Of a DNA stretch of 64,000 nucleotides, positions 8,089 through 17,117 are shown in pieces. Positions within the stretch are counted from its first letter, which is position 1. Every line of letters starts with the position of its first letter. Both the position numbers and the translations under genes were made by a program. The DNA is from Sporolactobacillus pectinivorans (GTDB lineage: Bacteria; Bacillota; Bacilli; Bacillales; Sporolactobacillaceae): contig NZ_NXGA01000001.1 of assembly GCF_002802965.1 (NCBI RefSeq), positions 2,100,180 through 2,164,179 of the forward strand, read 5' to 3'. Under the pieces are notes generated by a model that did no database searches, was not told the origin of the DNA, and saw only the letters and a program-made list of their open reading frames with translations.

Positions 8089-8837
8089 TGAAAATCATAT
8101 CCGTTGCAGATAAAAATGAAATGAGCGGACGTGCGGCTTCAATCATTAGCCAACTTGTCCGCAGGAAAAACGATGCAGTCATTGGGCTTGCAACAGGCGG
8201 GACTCCCGAAGGAACTTACAGCAAGCTTGTGGAAGACCGTCAAAAAAATCACACCAGTTACAGTAAAATCCGCACTGTAAATCTGGACGAATATGTTGGT
8301 ATTCCTAGGGATGATCCGAACAGCTACCACACATATATGGAAAATCATCTTTTTAAGTTCGTCGATCTTCCGGCAGGGCAGCATTTTCTTCCGGATGGCA
8401 ATGCATTATCTCTCAGTGAGGAATGTCGGGGCTATGATCAAATGATTGAAGAACTGGGCGGCGTCGATCTTCAGCTTCTTGGAATCGGACGCAACGGGCA
8501 TATCGGATTTAATGAACCGGGCACACCGTTCGATATTGGGACGCATACCGTTGAGCTGACAGATTCAACCCGCAGGGCCAATGCAAGATTTTTTGGATCG
8601 ATTGATGCCGTTCCTTCGCAGGCCATAACAATGGGGATTTGCACAATCATGAAAAGCAGGTCCATTTTGTTGATTGTCTCCGGGGAAAATAAGGCGGAGG
8701 CGATGAGCAGGCTGTTGAATACTGAAAAAACTGATACCGACTTTCCTGCTTCTGTCCTGATCAGCCATCCGGATGTCACGGTTATTGCAGATGCAGAAGC
8801 GCTTGCCCGGACTAAAAAGAAAGCGGGGAAATTTTGA
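8088..8837 (+). CDS. nagB: glucosamine-6-phosphate deaminase
   Basis: NagB converts glucosamine-6-phosphate to fructose-6-phosphate and ammonia, feeding glycolysis. The 249-residue protein carries the phosphate loop GLATGGTPEGTYSKL, the catalytic segment VNLDEYVGI and the signature LLGIGRNGHIGFNEPGT. The start is the ATG at 8088, overlapping the nagA stop codon; a longer in-frame start at 8043 would lie deep within nagA and is rejected. Its stop is followed immediately by the nagR start, so all three genes are cotranscribed. Confidence 0.97.
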   Translation: MKIISVADKNEMSGRAASIISQLVRRKNDAVIGLATGGTPEGTYSKLVEDRQKNHTSYSKIRTVNLDEYVGIPRDDPNSYHTYMENHLFKFVDLPAGQHFLPDGNALSLSEECRGYDQMIEELGGVDLQLLGIGRNGHIGFNEPGTPFDIGTHTVELTDSTRRANARFFGSIDAVPSQAITMGICTIMKSRSILLIVSGENKAEAMSRLLNTEKTDTDFPASVLISHPDVTVIADAEALARTKKKAGKF

Positions 8838-9566
8838 ATGATTGATCGGCAATCACCGATTCCAGTGTACTTTCAGATTGAGCAGTACATTGAAAATCTG
8901 ATTGAAACGGAAGACCTTAAAGTGGGGGACAGAATTCCGTCTGAAAAGGAGTTTACCGAGCAATTCCATGTATCAAGGATGACAGTCAGGCAGGCAGTGA
9001 TGGATCTTGTCGTTCAAGGGATACTTGTCCGCCTTAAGGGGAAGGGGACTTTTGTATCAGGACAGAAAAAAATTGAGAAGCCGCTGACCGGCCTGACCGG
9101 ATTTACTCAGGAAATGGTCAGCCGTGGGTTGAAGCCAGACAGTAGGTTGCTTGGCTTTAATCGGCTGCATCCCTCAGAAAAGATTGCAGCGAAGCTTAAG
9201 CTTGCCGAAGGGCAGGAAATTTTTGAAGTGAAGAGAACCCGTATAGCTGATGGGTATCCAATGGCCATTGAAACCACCTTTATACCATCCGTCCTTGTTC
9301 CTGAACTCACTGCAGAAAAGGCAAACCAGTCTCTTTATGATTATATCGAAAAAGTAGGCGGCTTTGCGATTGACCATGCGGAACAGACGCTTGAGGCCTC
9401 AATTGTTACGATAGAAGAAGCAAAATTTTTAGAGGTACCTAAGGGCTCACCTGTGCTGCTTATTGAACGGTTGTCTTTTCTGAAAGGCGGCATACCTTTT
9501 GAGTTTACAAAGTCCCTTTATCGCGCAGACCGATATAAGTTTATTGTTCGCCTTCCAAACGCTTAA
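8838..9566 (+). CDS. nagR: NagR, GntR/HutC-family repressor of amino-sugar genes
   Basis: A 242-residue regulator with an N-terminal GntR winged helix (about 5-70: LKVGDRIPSEKEFTEQFHVSRMTVRQAV) and a C-terminal UTRA effector domain (about 95-235). In B. subtilis, NagR (YvoA) is released from DNA by amino-sugar phosphates. Its position as the third gene of the nag operon and the palindrome ahead of nagA indicate autoregulation of the whole operon. The ATG abuts the nagB stop. Confidence 0.95.
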   Translation: MIDRQSPIPVYFQIEQYIENLIETEDLKVGDRIPSEKEFTEQFHVSRMTVRQAVMDLVVQGILVRLKGKGTFVSGQKKIEKPLTGLTGFTQEMVSRGLKPDSRLLGFNRLHPSEKIAAKLKLAEGQEIFEVKRTRIADGYPMAIETTFIPSVLVPELTAEKANQSLYDYIEKVGGFAIDHAEQTLEASIVTIEEAKFLEVPKGSPVLLIERLSFLKGGIPFEFTKSLYRADRYKFIVRLPNA

Positions 9567-9719
9567 AACTCATGATTTAATAACGAACAGATCCATGCAA
9601 TCAGTGCTGTATGTTATTGATCACAGGTTCTCTATTGTATAATTTTACTTATTTACTTTTATCATTTAAGATAAAGTTAAAGTTGTGAGTAAATTGTAAA
9701 TTATAGAGAGGGTGATGGT

Positions 9720-12461
9720 ATGGCAACGGCTGCAGAAAGCAACACATCCAAACGGAAGGATTTTTTTCATGCGCGTAATCATTTTACCAGCAACGGGAAA
9801 ACCTACTGTTTTTACGATCTTAGGGTCCTAAAGAAATTCGGCGATATTGAACGCCTTCCATATTCGATAAAAGTATTGCTGGAAGCTGTTTTACGTCAAT
9901 GTGACGGCAAGGTCGTTAAGCAGGAGCATGTCGAAAACCTGGCAAAATGGGGAACAGAAGAGTTGAACAAAACAATTGACGTTCCGTTCAACCCCTCACG
10001 GATCATTTTGCAGGATTTTACCGGTGTTCCAGCTGTCGTTGATCTTGCCTCTCTCAGAAAAGCGATGGCAGATGCCGGCGGTGATCCGAAAAAAATCAAT
10101 CCTGAAAAACCTGTTGATCTAGTTGTCGACCACTCCGTTCAAGTTGACCGGTTCGGAACGGATGATGCCCTGAAGTTTAATATGGTCCGGGAATTTGAGC
10201 GCAACGGTGAGCGTTACAAGTTTCTGAAATGGGCACAGAAGTCGTTTGAAAACTTCCGCGCTGTTCCCCCTGCTACCGGGATTGTTCACCAAGTGAATCT
10301 CGAATATCTGGCTTCCGTTGTTCACGCAATTACTGAGGATGACGGCAGCCTGACAGCTTATCCGGATACACTGGTCGGAACCGATTCACATACGACAATG
10401 ATTAACGGACTGGGTGTTCTCGGCTGGGGTGTCGGCGGTATCGAAGCCGAAGCGGGTATGCTGGGTCAGCCTTCTTATTTTCCAGTACCTGAAGTGATTG
10501 GTATCCGGATCACCGGCAACCTCCCTGATGGGACAACAGCAACTGATCTCGCATTGAAAGTGACACAAATTCTGCGTGAAGAAAGTGTCGTTGGCAAATT
10601 TGTCGAATTCTTCGGGCCGAGCTTATCCCATATGTCTCTTGCCGACCGGGCAACGGTTTCGAATATGTCACCGGAAAATGGTGCTACGGCAACATTTTTC
10701 CCCGTCGATCAAGTGACACTGGACTATCTGTCTCTGACGGGACGTTCGCATGAATCCATTCGACTTGTTGAAGATTACTGCAGAGCGAACGGACTGTTTT
10801 ATACACCGGATTCTAGGGATCCGCGTTTCACTAAAGTAATTGAGCTGAATCTTTCTGATGTTCAGCCATCGCTAGCCGGACCAAAACGCCCTCAGGATCG
10901 CATCGCACTGGCAAAAATCAAAGATGAATTTGCGGCGTCGCTCACGAGTCCGGCCGGAAATCATGGTTTTGGCTTTAAGTCTGATGAAATAGGGAAAAAC
11001 GCATTTATTGAACATTCAGATGGAAGTAAAACGGAATTGAAAACCGGTGCGGTGGTGATTGCAGCGATTACGAGCTGCACGAATACAAGCAATCCAAGTG
11101 TGATGATTGGTGCTGGTCTGCTGGCTAAGAAAGCAGTCGAAAAGGGCCTGACGGTTCCGGATTATGTGAAAACCAGTCTGGCACCGGGATCAAAAGTGGT
11201 TACGGACTATTTGGAAAATGCCGGTTTGATGCCTTACCTTGAAAAACTCGGGTTTAATCTTGTTGGTTATGGCTGTACGACTTGTATCGGCAATTCGGGA
11301 CCTCTCCCGGAAGAGGTTGAAAAGGCGATTACAGACAGCGATCTGACTGTTTCTGCGGTCCTCTCCGGAAATCGAAATTTTGAGGGGCGGATTCATCCTC
11401 TGATTCGGGCAAACTATCTGGCCTCGCCACCGCTTGTCGTTGCTTTTGCATTGGCTGGCACGGTTCATTTTGATGTGAAGCACGATTCTTTTGGTAAAGA
11501 TAAAAATGGCCGGGATGTGTATTTCAAAGATATCTGGCCATCCCGTGATGAAATTGCCGAGGCAGTAAGCCAATCTGTCAATCCGGAAATGTTTAAAAAA
11601 GAGTATTCTCGTGTTTTCACTGAAAATCAGCGTTGGAACTCGATTCAGACGAGTGAAGGCGAGCTGTACGACTGGGATCCGGATTCAACTTACATCCAGA
11701 ACCCACCGTTTTTTGAACAGCTTTCAGCTGGTCTGAAGGAAATCAAGCCGATTGAAAATCTCCGGGTCATCGGAAAGTTTGGCGATTCTGTCACAACGGA
11801 TCACATTTCTCCGGCGGGTGCCATTTCTCAAAAGAGCCCGGCTGGACAATACCTGCTTGGTAAAGGTGTCAAGCGCTTTGATTTTAATTCATACGGATCC
11901 CGGCGGGGAAATCACGAGGTCATGATGCGCGGTACTTTTGCAAATGTCCGCATCCGCAACAAAATTGCTCCGGGAACTGAAGGTGGCTATACGACGTACT
12001 GGCCGTCCGGAGAGGTTATGCCGATTTATGAAGCAGCCATGAAGTATAAAAAAGACGGAACGGGTCTGATTGTTCTGGCCGGCTGGGATTACGGTATGGG
12101 CAGCTCAAGAGACTGGGCCGCGAAGGGTACCAATTTACTTGGAATAAAAGCGGTCATCGCTCAAAGCTTTGAACGGATACACCGCAGCAATCTAGTGATG
12201 ATGGGTGTCCTTCCGCTTCAGTTCATGGAGGGCCAAAGTGCAGGCAAACTAGGCCTGTCCGGCGAGGAACAAATCAGCATTGATATCAACGAAAAAGTCG
12301 TTCCCGGACAGATCCTTCAAGCCAAGGCCGTTTCTGAAAACGGATCAGTCATTCCATTCGAGGTCATTGTCCGCTTTGACAGTGAAGTTGAAATTGATTA
12401 TTACCGCAATGGAGGAATTCTTCAGACAATTTTGCGCCGGAAACTTAATGAGAAGGCGTGA
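9720..12461 (+). CDS. acnA: aconitate hydratase (AcnA/CitB type)
   Basis: Aconitase interconverts citrate and isocitrate in the TCA cycle. The 913-residue length fits the monomeric AcnA/IRP type. Landmarks include [32 protein letters not shown], the iron-sulfur cysteines in [11 protein letters not shown] and [11 protein letters not shown], and the swivel-domain residues in [16 protein letters not shown]. In Bacillus the apo-protein also binds RNA. The gene is monocistronic, preceded by a TATAAT at 9638-9643 and GAGAGGGTG before the ATG. A terminator follows at about 12675. Confidence 0.98.
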   Translation: MATAAESNTSKRKDFFHARNHFTSNGKTYCFYDLRVLKKFGDIERLPYSIKVLLEAVLRQCDGKVVKQEHVENLAKWGTEELNKTIDVPFNPSRIILQDFTGVPAVVDLASLRKAMADAGGDPKKINPEKPVDLVVDHSVQVDRFGTDDALKFNMVREFERNGERYKFLKWAQKSFENFRAVPPATGIVHQVNLEYLASVVHAITEDDGSLTAYPDTLVGTDSHTTMINGLGVLGWGVGGIEAEAGMLGQPSYFPVPEVIGIRITGNLPDGTTATDLALKVTQILREESVVGKFVEFFGPSLSHMSLADRATVSNMSPENGATATFFPVDQVTLDYLSLTGRSHESIRLVEDYCRANGLFYTPDSRDPRFTKVIELNLSDVQPSLAGPKRPQDRIALAKIKDEFAASLTSPAGNHGFGFKSDEIGKNAFIEHSDGSKTELKTGAVVIAAITSCTNTSNPSVMIGAGLLAKKAVEKGLTVPDYVKTSLAPGSKVVTDYLENAGLMPYLEKLGFNLVGYGCTTCIGNSGPLPEEVEKAITDSDLTVSAVLSGNRNFEGRIHPLIRANYLASPPLVVAFALAGTVHFDVKHDSFGKDKNGRDVYFKDIWPSRDEIAEAVSQSVNPEMFKKEYSRVFTENQRWNSIQTSEGELYDWDPDSTYIQNPPFFEQLSAGLKEIKPIENLRVIGKFGDSVTTDHISPAGAISQKSPAGQYLLGKGVKRFDFNSYGSRRGNHEVMMRGTFANVRIRNKIAPGTEGGYTTYWPSGEVMPIYEAAMKYKKDGTGLIVLAGWDYGMGSSRDWAAKGTNLLGIKAVIAQSFERIHRSNLVMMGVLPLQFMEGQSAGKLGLSGEEQISIDINEKVVPGQILQAKAVSENGSVIPFEVIVRFDSEVEIDYYRNGGILQTILRRKLNEKA

Positions 12462-12573
12462 TAAATTTTTTTGCTGTCGATGAATATTTAAAGAAGTCAT
12501 GGGCATGATAAATAGCGAAGAAGATCAGAAAATGTTTTGATCTTTTCGGTTATTATCGGAGGAGAGGATTCCA

Positions 12574-12633
12574 TTGGAAAGTCCAACTTGCCCAATGCAT
12601 CTCAAATGGCTTTTTAGCCGCTCTGAAAGATAA
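12574..12633 (+). CDS. possible 19-residue ORF
   Basis: GGAGGAGAGG at 12558-12567 is followed by TTG at 12574 and the peptide MESPTCPMHLKWLFSRSER. The ribosome site is excellent but the peptide matches no family I know. It may be a small protein or the relic of a longer gene. Confidence 0.3.
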   Translation: MESPTCPMHLKWLFSRSER

Positions 12634-12674
12634 CAATTCGTAAAATCTGATTCAATTTCATCTTCTTCATCTGG

Positions 12675-12702
12675 GGGACTGTCCTTTTAGGACGGTCCCT
12701 TT
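12675..12702 (+). terminator. acnA terminator
   Basis: GGGACTGTCC pairs with GGACGGTCCC (one G-T wobble) around TTTTA, followed by TTTATAAAT. Confidence 0.7.
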
Positions 12703-12711
12703 ATAAATAAA

Positions 12712-12747
12712 AAACCGGGGTGGACGATGAAAGTCCCCCCGGTTTAG
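12712..12747 (-). terminator. M20 dipeptidase terminator
   Basis: On the minus strand AAACCGGGG pairs with CCCCGGTTT with an extended inner stem, followed by TTTTTTATTTAT. Confidence 0.8.
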
Positions 12748-12764
12748 TGTGTACGAATTCTGAC

Positions 12765-14135
12765 TCACATCTGCTCAGGCAAAAAGGTGAGAAAATCAAT
12801 TAAGGCTTTAAGGCCGCGGTCAAAGTTGACAAGATGAAAATGTTCATTTGGTGCGTGAAAGTTTTCTGTGGCTAGTCCGAAACCCATAAGCACTGGTGCC
12901 AGCCCCAATTTATCATGGAATGTATTTACAATCGGGACCGACCCGCCTTGTCTTGAAAAGACAGGGTTAACATGAAATGCTTCCTTAAGCGCTGCTCCTG
13001 CGGCCTTTAATGCAGGATGATCCAGCGGCATGACAAATGGTTCTGCATGATCCATCAGCCGAATATCCATTTTCACGCCTGCCGGGAGATGTGCGTTCAA
13101 GTGTTTTTTCAAAAGTGCAGCGATCATGGCAGGGTCCTGATTCGGGACGAGACGGCAGGTGATTTTTGCCGTTGCCTTGGAAGGAATAACTGTTTTGAGA
13201 CCCTCACCTTGAAATCCGCCGAAGACTCCGTTTAGCTCCACTGTTGGACGCGCCCAAATTCTGGCTATGGTAGAATAACCCGGTTCTCCCCAAAGCGTGT
13301 CGACATCTAATTCCTTCTTTAATGCATCATCATCAGAAATTTTCTCACAGGTTGTTTTTTCTTCTGCGGTCAGTTCTTCGACGTCATCATAAAAGCCTTC
13401 AACTGCAATTTTTCCGCTGTGGTCGTGAAGAGAAGCAAGCAGCTCAACCATGGCGTGGAGTGTATTCTGTACTGCGCCGCCGTACACGCCTGAATGAAGA
13501 TCACCCTTCGGACCGCGCAGATGAACCTCAAGTCCGCAAAGACCGCGCAAACCGTAGCTGACAGCCGGCTGGTCAATTCCGATCATTGTTGTGTCCGATA
13601 CGAGCAGCACATCGGCTTTCAGTAATTCCAGATGGTCATCGATGAAATCGTCCAGATGGGCGCTGCCGATTTCTTCTTCGCCCTCAAAGCAGAATTTAAT
13701 ATTAACCGGAAGTTCTCCTTTAACTGCAAGTATTGATTCAGCTGCTTTTGCCAGCATTAAGACCTGGCCTTTATCATCGCTGCAGCCGCGTGCATAAATG
13801 ATATTGTCGATGATTTCCGGTTTAAAGGGGTCGGTTTTCCACTGATCAACTGGATCGACAGGCTGCACATCGTAGTGCCCGTAACAGAGGACCGTTGGTT
13901 TTCCTTCAGCTTTTAGATAATCGGCATAGACGACCGGATGTCCTGCAGTCTCCAATATTTGAACATTTTCCAACCTGCCCTCCCTAAGATCCCCGGCAAG
14001 CCATTCGGCCGCTTTTCTGACGTCCGCTTTGTGCAAGGAATCTGAGCTAACGCTGGGAATTGAGAGAAAGTCGGACATTTGTTTCAGATGAAGCGCCCGA
14101 TTATTTTCAAGAAAAGCATTGATTTGTTGATCCAC
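12765..14135 (-). CDS. M20-family dipeptidase
   Basis: A 456-residue zinc metallopeptidase. Visible are the metal-ligand segments CYGHYDVQPVD and GCSDDKGQVL, the catalytic acid FCFEGEEEIGS, VSDTTM, the dimerisation domain (GPKGDLHSGVYGG) and the C-terminal NFHAPNEHF. These match the M20 dipeptidase group that cleaves small peptides in the cytoplasm. I choose GTG at 14135 because AGGAGG-type GGGAGGT precedes it by nine bases; the frame extends 18 codons further to 14189 without a ribosome site. Exact substrate unknown. Confidence 0.93.
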   Translation of the reverse strand: MDQQINAFLENNRALHLKQMSDFLSIPSVSSDSLHKADVRKAAEWLAGDLREGRLENVQILETAGHPVVYADYLKAEGKPTVLCYGHYDVQPVDPVDQWKTDPFKPEIIDNIIYARGCSDDKGQVLMLAKAAESILAVKGELPVNIKFCFEGEEEIGSAHLDDFIDDHLELLKADVLLVSDTTMIGIDQPAVSYGLRGLCGLEVHLRGPKGDLHSGVYGGAVQNTLHAMVELLASLHDHSGKIAVEGFYDDVEELTAEEKTTCEKISDDDALKKELDVDTLWGEPGYSTIARIWARPTVELNGVFGGFQGEGLKTVIPSKATAKITCRLVPNQDPAMIAALLKKHLNAHLPAGVKMDIRLMDHAEPFVMPLDHPALKAAGAALKEAFHVNPVFSRQGGSVPIVNTFHDKLGLAPVLMGFGLATENFHAPNEHFHLVNFDRGLKALIDFLTFLPEQM

Positions 14136-14282
14136 TAAAAAAGACCTCCCAAATGGTATTCTGACTTTTCTATTGTAGCAGATAGTCATATTTTTTATAA
14201 ATAAGATATCAAACTATAACGATCAGGTTTAAGCGACAAAATAAGGGGAAAGATAAGAATGTAATGAAATATTCACACAATA

Positions 14283-14311
14283 TTAGAAAACGTTTTCTTA
14301 CCCTTTATAAT
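14283..14311 (+). promoter_or_regulatory. fbpB-like promoter overlapped by a CcpA (cre)-like palindrome
   Basis: AGAAAACGTTTTCT (14285-14298) is a perfect 14-base palindrome close to catabolite-responsive elements. TATAAT lies at 14306-14311 and TTAGAA at 14283-14288, 17 bases apart, so the palindrome covers the -35. A CcpA role is inferred from similarity to the consensus. Confidence 0.5.
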
Positions 14312-14359
14312 AAGAGAGATAGGACAAGCGGATAAAATATAAAGAAAGGAGGCGGGCAT

Positions 14360-14485
14360 ATGAGGAAAAAACACGCCTTTAAAGAGCTCGTTCTAAAAAA
14401 CAAGTCTGAAATTTTGAGTAACGAAAAGACTTTGGAAAAGATTGAACAGAAAATTGATCAGAAACATGTACAAGCAGTTAAATAA
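14360..14485 (+). CDS. FbpB-family small basic protein
   Basis: A 41-residue, lysine-rich protein beginning MRKKHAFKELVLKNKSEIL and containing KTLEKIEQKIDQKH. The FxELVxxNkxEiLxdxxxLxkIE pattern is that of the Fur-regulated basic protein FbpB family; in B. subtilis FbpB helps the small RNA FsrA under iron starvation. AAAGGAGG precedes the ATG. The gene is single and followed by a strong terminator. Unlike the B. subtilis gene, I see no clear Fur box; the promoter carries a cre-like palindrome instead. Family assignment rests on the short motif. Confidence 0.75.
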   Translation: MRKKHAFKELVLKNKSEILSNEKTLEKIEQKIDQKHVQAVK

Positions 14486-14492
14486 ATCGAAT

Positions 14493-14523
14493 AAAAAAAC
14501 AGCGGACTGTCCGCTGTTTTTTT
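14493..14523 (+). terminator. terminator after the FbpB-like gene
   Basis: ACAGCGGA pairs with TCCGCTGT around CTG, flanked by A and T runs, so it could act in both directions. A weaker hairpin followed by T residues lies at about 14566-14592. Confidence 0.88.
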
Positions 14524-14693
14524 ATTCGGCGGACCGGCACAATTTGGCCTCTGTCAACAGCTGAAAGCTTGCCGATCACCAGGCTTTTTTATATTTCTGA
14601 CGGGTGCCGGGATGAAGGCCTTATGATAAAATAGTATCTGTCCGAATAATTATCGGACAGTATTTTATCTGCTGACGGGAGTTGACCGATTCG

Positions 14694-15218
14694 ATGCAGA
14701 GACACATCATTTTGGTGCCTTACAAAGAAGAATGGGCGCAGGAATACAAAAAAGAAGCGGGGAGGATTTCTCATGTTCTTCATCCGGTTCTGAGCGCTAT
14801 TCATCATATTGGCAGCACGGCGATACCTGGAATACTCGCCAAACCGACGATTGATATTTTAGCTGAAGTTACGGATCTTGAGCAGGTGGATTCTCTGGCT
14901 TCCGGGATTGAAAGGCTGGGTTACCAGTCATATGGCGAATATGGAATATCCGGACGCCGCTATTTCTGCAAAACAGATGCAATGGGAAATCATCTTGTTC
15001 ACCTTCATGTTTTCAGAGAAGAAACAGAGAATGTGATCCGTCATCTGGCATTTCGGGATTATCTGAAAGTTCACGATGATGATGCTGACTTTTACAGTCG
15101 TTTAAAAGAAGAATTAGCTGTTGCCTTTCCCTATGACGGAGAAAGTTATTCCAAGGGAAAAGATGCTGCTGTTCATAAGATTGAAGAACGGGCACTGCAG
15201 TGGTGGTACGGGGAATGA
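14694..15218 (+). CDS. GrpB/UPF0157-family nucleotidyltransferase-fold protein
   Basis: A 174-residue protein of the GrpB (UPF0157) family, which shares the nucleotidyltransferase fold. Diagnostic segments are IHHIGSTAIPGILAKPTIDILAEV (nucleotidyltransferase-like GS...D.D), GYQSYGEYGISGRRYF and LVHLHVFRE, ending with the usual FRDYLKVH...Y...K. The ATG at 14694 is preferred, with GACGGGAG about 13 bases upstream; a TTG at 14682 directly abuts that site. Family members have no established reaction. The gene is close to the downstream SGNH hydrolase gene. Confidence 0.9.
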   Translation: MQRHIILVPYKEEWAQEYKKEAGRISHVLHPVLSAIHHIGSTAIPGILAKPTIDILAEVTDLEQVDSLASGIERLGYQSYGEYGISGRRYFCKTDAMGNHLVHLHVFREETENVIRHLAFRDYLKVHDDDADFYSRLKEELAVAFPYDGESYSKGKDAAVHKIEERALQWWYGE

Positions 15219-15245
15219 ATCAACATTTTGGAGAGGTGCAGGAAC

Positions 15246-16001
15246 ATTAAAAAGTTTGTCATAATGATTATTGGAGTTTTAGCCATATTGCTGGTAGGAA
15301 GTTTAGCAATCTACCATTACTGGCCTGCTGAACCAAAGCAAAAGCATCATCCAATCGTTACATATTCTTACAGGATTGTCGCGCTTGGAGATTCGTTAAC
15401 ACAAGGGGTAGGAGATGAGAAAAACCATGGTTATGTCGGGATGACATCAGCCGCCCTTCAGAGGCAGAAAAGTGTGAAGAAGGTTTCAGTCGATGATCTT
15501 GGACATCTCGGGGATACTTCCACCGATTTGCTGAATGTGTTGAAAAGGCCACAGGCCAGGCAATCAGTTAGGCAGGCTAATACAATTTTTTTGACGATTG
15601 GTGGAAATGACCTTGTGCGTGTTCTAAGAAATCATTTTATGGATTTAAGTACAAGCGATTTCGCGGCCCAGCAGAAAATTTTTTCTGCCCATCTGGAGCA
15701 GGTTTTTTCTGAACTCAGAAAACTCAATCCCAATGCGCCTATCTATTATTTCGGACTATATAACCCATTCGAAGATTATCTAGGGAAAGCGAACAGAGAC
15801 TTTGTTCCAATTCTGAACCGATGGAATGCCAACAGTAAAAAAATAACCGGACAATATAAAAAAATTATTTTCATCCCGACGGCTGACATTTTTAAAGGTA
15901 CAGGAAGCACTTTACTTTATGAGGATCATTTCCATCCGAATGAGAAGGGGTATCAAAAGCTTTCTGCCCGACTTCTGACGGCAATCAATCGTCATCCGTG
16001 A
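15246..16001 (+). CDS. ypmR: YpmR-like SGNH/GDSL hydrolase, membrane-anchored
   Basis: A secreted, N-terminally anchored esterase-type hydrolase of about 251 residues. A hydrophobic helix (FVIMIIGVLAILLVGSLAIYHYW) is followed by the block I nucleophile motif ALGDSLTQGVGD, block III IGGNDL and the block V Asp-His in DHFHPNEKGY. The start is uncertain. A strong site, GGAGAGGTG at 15230-15238, points seven bases downstream to an in-frame ATT at 15246. A TTG at 15228 lies upstream of this site, and the first in-frame ATG (15264) cuts into the helix. I report the ATT. Substrate unknown. Confidence 0.85.
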   Translation: MKKFVIMIIGVLAILLVGSLAIYHYWPAEPKQKHHPIVTYSYRIVALGDSLTQGVGDEKNHGYVGMTSAALQRQKSVKKVSVDDLGHLGDTSTDLLNVLKRPQARQSVRQANTIFLTIGGNDLVRVLRNHFMDLSTSDFAAQQKIFSAHLEQVFSELRKLNPNAPIYYFGLYNPFEDYLGKANRDFVPILNRWNANSKKITGQYKKIIFIPTADIFKGTGSTLLYEDHFHPNEKGYQKLSARLLTAINRHP

Positions 16002-16035
16002 TCGACAGCTTTTCTAGTGATCATCTGATAAAAAA

Positions 16036-16057
16036 ACATTGTTTGATCAAACAATGT
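16036..16057. promoter_or_regulatory. 22-base perfect palindrome (probable operator)
   Basis: ACATTGTTTGA at 16036-16046 is the exact reverse complement of 16047-16057. It covers the -35 of the dat promoter. No regulator is identified. On the minus strand it is followed by T7, so it might also end leftward transcripts. Confidence 0.6.
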
Positions 16058-16067
16058 AGAATATACT
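16039..16067 (+). promoter_or_regulatory. dat promoter
   Basis: TTGTTT (16039-16044), inside the palindrome, and TATACT (16062-16067) are 17 bases apart. Confidence 0.55.
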
Positions 16068-16115
16068 GAATAAAAAGGCTACTGCCTGAGATGCTGTTTG
16101 AAAGAGGGGATAGTT

Positions 16116-16970
16116 TTGTCTTTTATTTTGTTCCAGGATCAGATTGTGCCGCGTGAACAGGGGAAAGTGGATATGGAAGACCGGGGCTATCAATTTGGTG
16201 ACGGTATCTATGAAGCGATTCCCGTGTACGGGGGACAGATGTTTCTGCTTGATCCACACTTGAAACGACTAAAGAGAAGCGCAAATGAATTGCGGCTTTC
16301 GCTGCCGTTCGGTTTCGAGGAATTAACTGAAAATCTGAACAAATTGATCCAGATGAACGAAATCAATGATGGAATAGTTTATTTTCAGGTCACGCGCGGT
16401 ACCGCGCCGCGGAAGCATTTTTTTCCTGAGCATACTGAATCTGTTCTGACGGGATCGGTAGTCGGCCATACATGGGGAAGCAATCAGGAAGCAGGAATCC
16501 AAACAAGTCTTGCCGAGGATATCCGCTGGCTTCGTTGTGACATCAAAACACTGAATCTGCTCGGCAATGTGCTGGCCAAACAGCATGCACATGAACAAGG
16601 TTCGGACGAGGCAATCCTGCATCGCGGAGATATTGTGACGGAAGGTTCCTCAAGCAATGTGTTTATCGTCCAAGACGGACGACTGATCACACATCCGGCT
16701 GATCATTTTATTCTGAATGGAATTACCCGGCATTTTGTTATTGAACTAGCCGAAAGAATGGCCATCACTGTCGATGAAAGACCGTTCACGCTGGAAGAGC
16801 TGCTCGCGGCCGATGAAATATTTATTACCAGCACCGGCAATGAAGTTATGCCTGTCGCTCAAATTGACGGCCGTCCTGCAGCCGGCGGACAGCCGGGTCC
16901 TGTCACCAAAAAGTTAATGGTTGCGTTTGCCGATGAAGTGACACGCTTCAAAGCAGTTCAGCCGTCCTAA
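16116..16970 (+). CDS. dat: D-amino-acid transaminase
   Basis: A fold-type IV PLP aminotransferase of 284 residues that makes D-glutamate and D-alanine for the cell wall. Conserved segments are DRGYQFGDGIYEAIPVYGG, YFQVTRGTAPRKHFFP, the PLP-lysine region DIKTLNLLGNVLAKQ, EGSSSNVFIV and ITSTGNEVMPV. GAGGGG six bases ahead favours TTG at 16116; an upstream in-frame TTG (16098) would put this site inside the gene. The gene has its own promoter under a large palindrome, so it is probably regulated, and ends at a bidirectional terminator shared with zwf. Confidence 0.95.
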   Translation: MSFILFQDQIVPREQGKVDMEDRGYQFGDGIYEAIPVYGGQMFLLDPHLKRLKRSANELRLSLPFGFEELTENLNKLIQMNEINDGIVYFQVTRGTAPRKHFFPEHTESVLTGSVVGHTWGSNQEAGIQTSLAEDIRWLRCDIKTLNLLGNVLAKQHAHEQGSDEAILHRGDIVTEGSSSNVFIVQDGRLITHPADHFILNGITRHFVIELAERMAITVDERPFTLEELLAADEIFITSTGNEVMPVAQIDGRPAAGGQPGPVTKKLMVAFADEVTRFKAVQPS

Positions 16971-17024
16971 TCGGCTGATGGAATACCCGGCATTCCCAAA
17001 CAACTAAAAAATGATGCATAGAAA

Positions 17025-17082
17025 AAAGGCTTAACAGATCCAGCAGCTTCTGAAGAATGGCACACGGATCGGTTAAGCCTTT
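17025..17082. terminator. bidirectional terminator between dat and zwf
   Basis: AAAGGCTTAAC plus GATCC pairs with GGATC plus GTTAAGCCTTT across a loop of about 24 bases, with A and T runs on the two flanks. It can serve both convergent genes. Confidence 0.8.
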
Positions 17083-17117
17083 ATTTATTTTATGGTTCCA
17101 TGAGTTCTAAATTAATT

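Larger units (their letters stand above)
12462..12764. other. acnA to M20 dipeptidase intergenic stretch
   Basis: Contains one very short ORF with a strong ribosome site (12574-12633) and two terminators facing each other. Nothing else is recognised. Confidence 0.6.
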
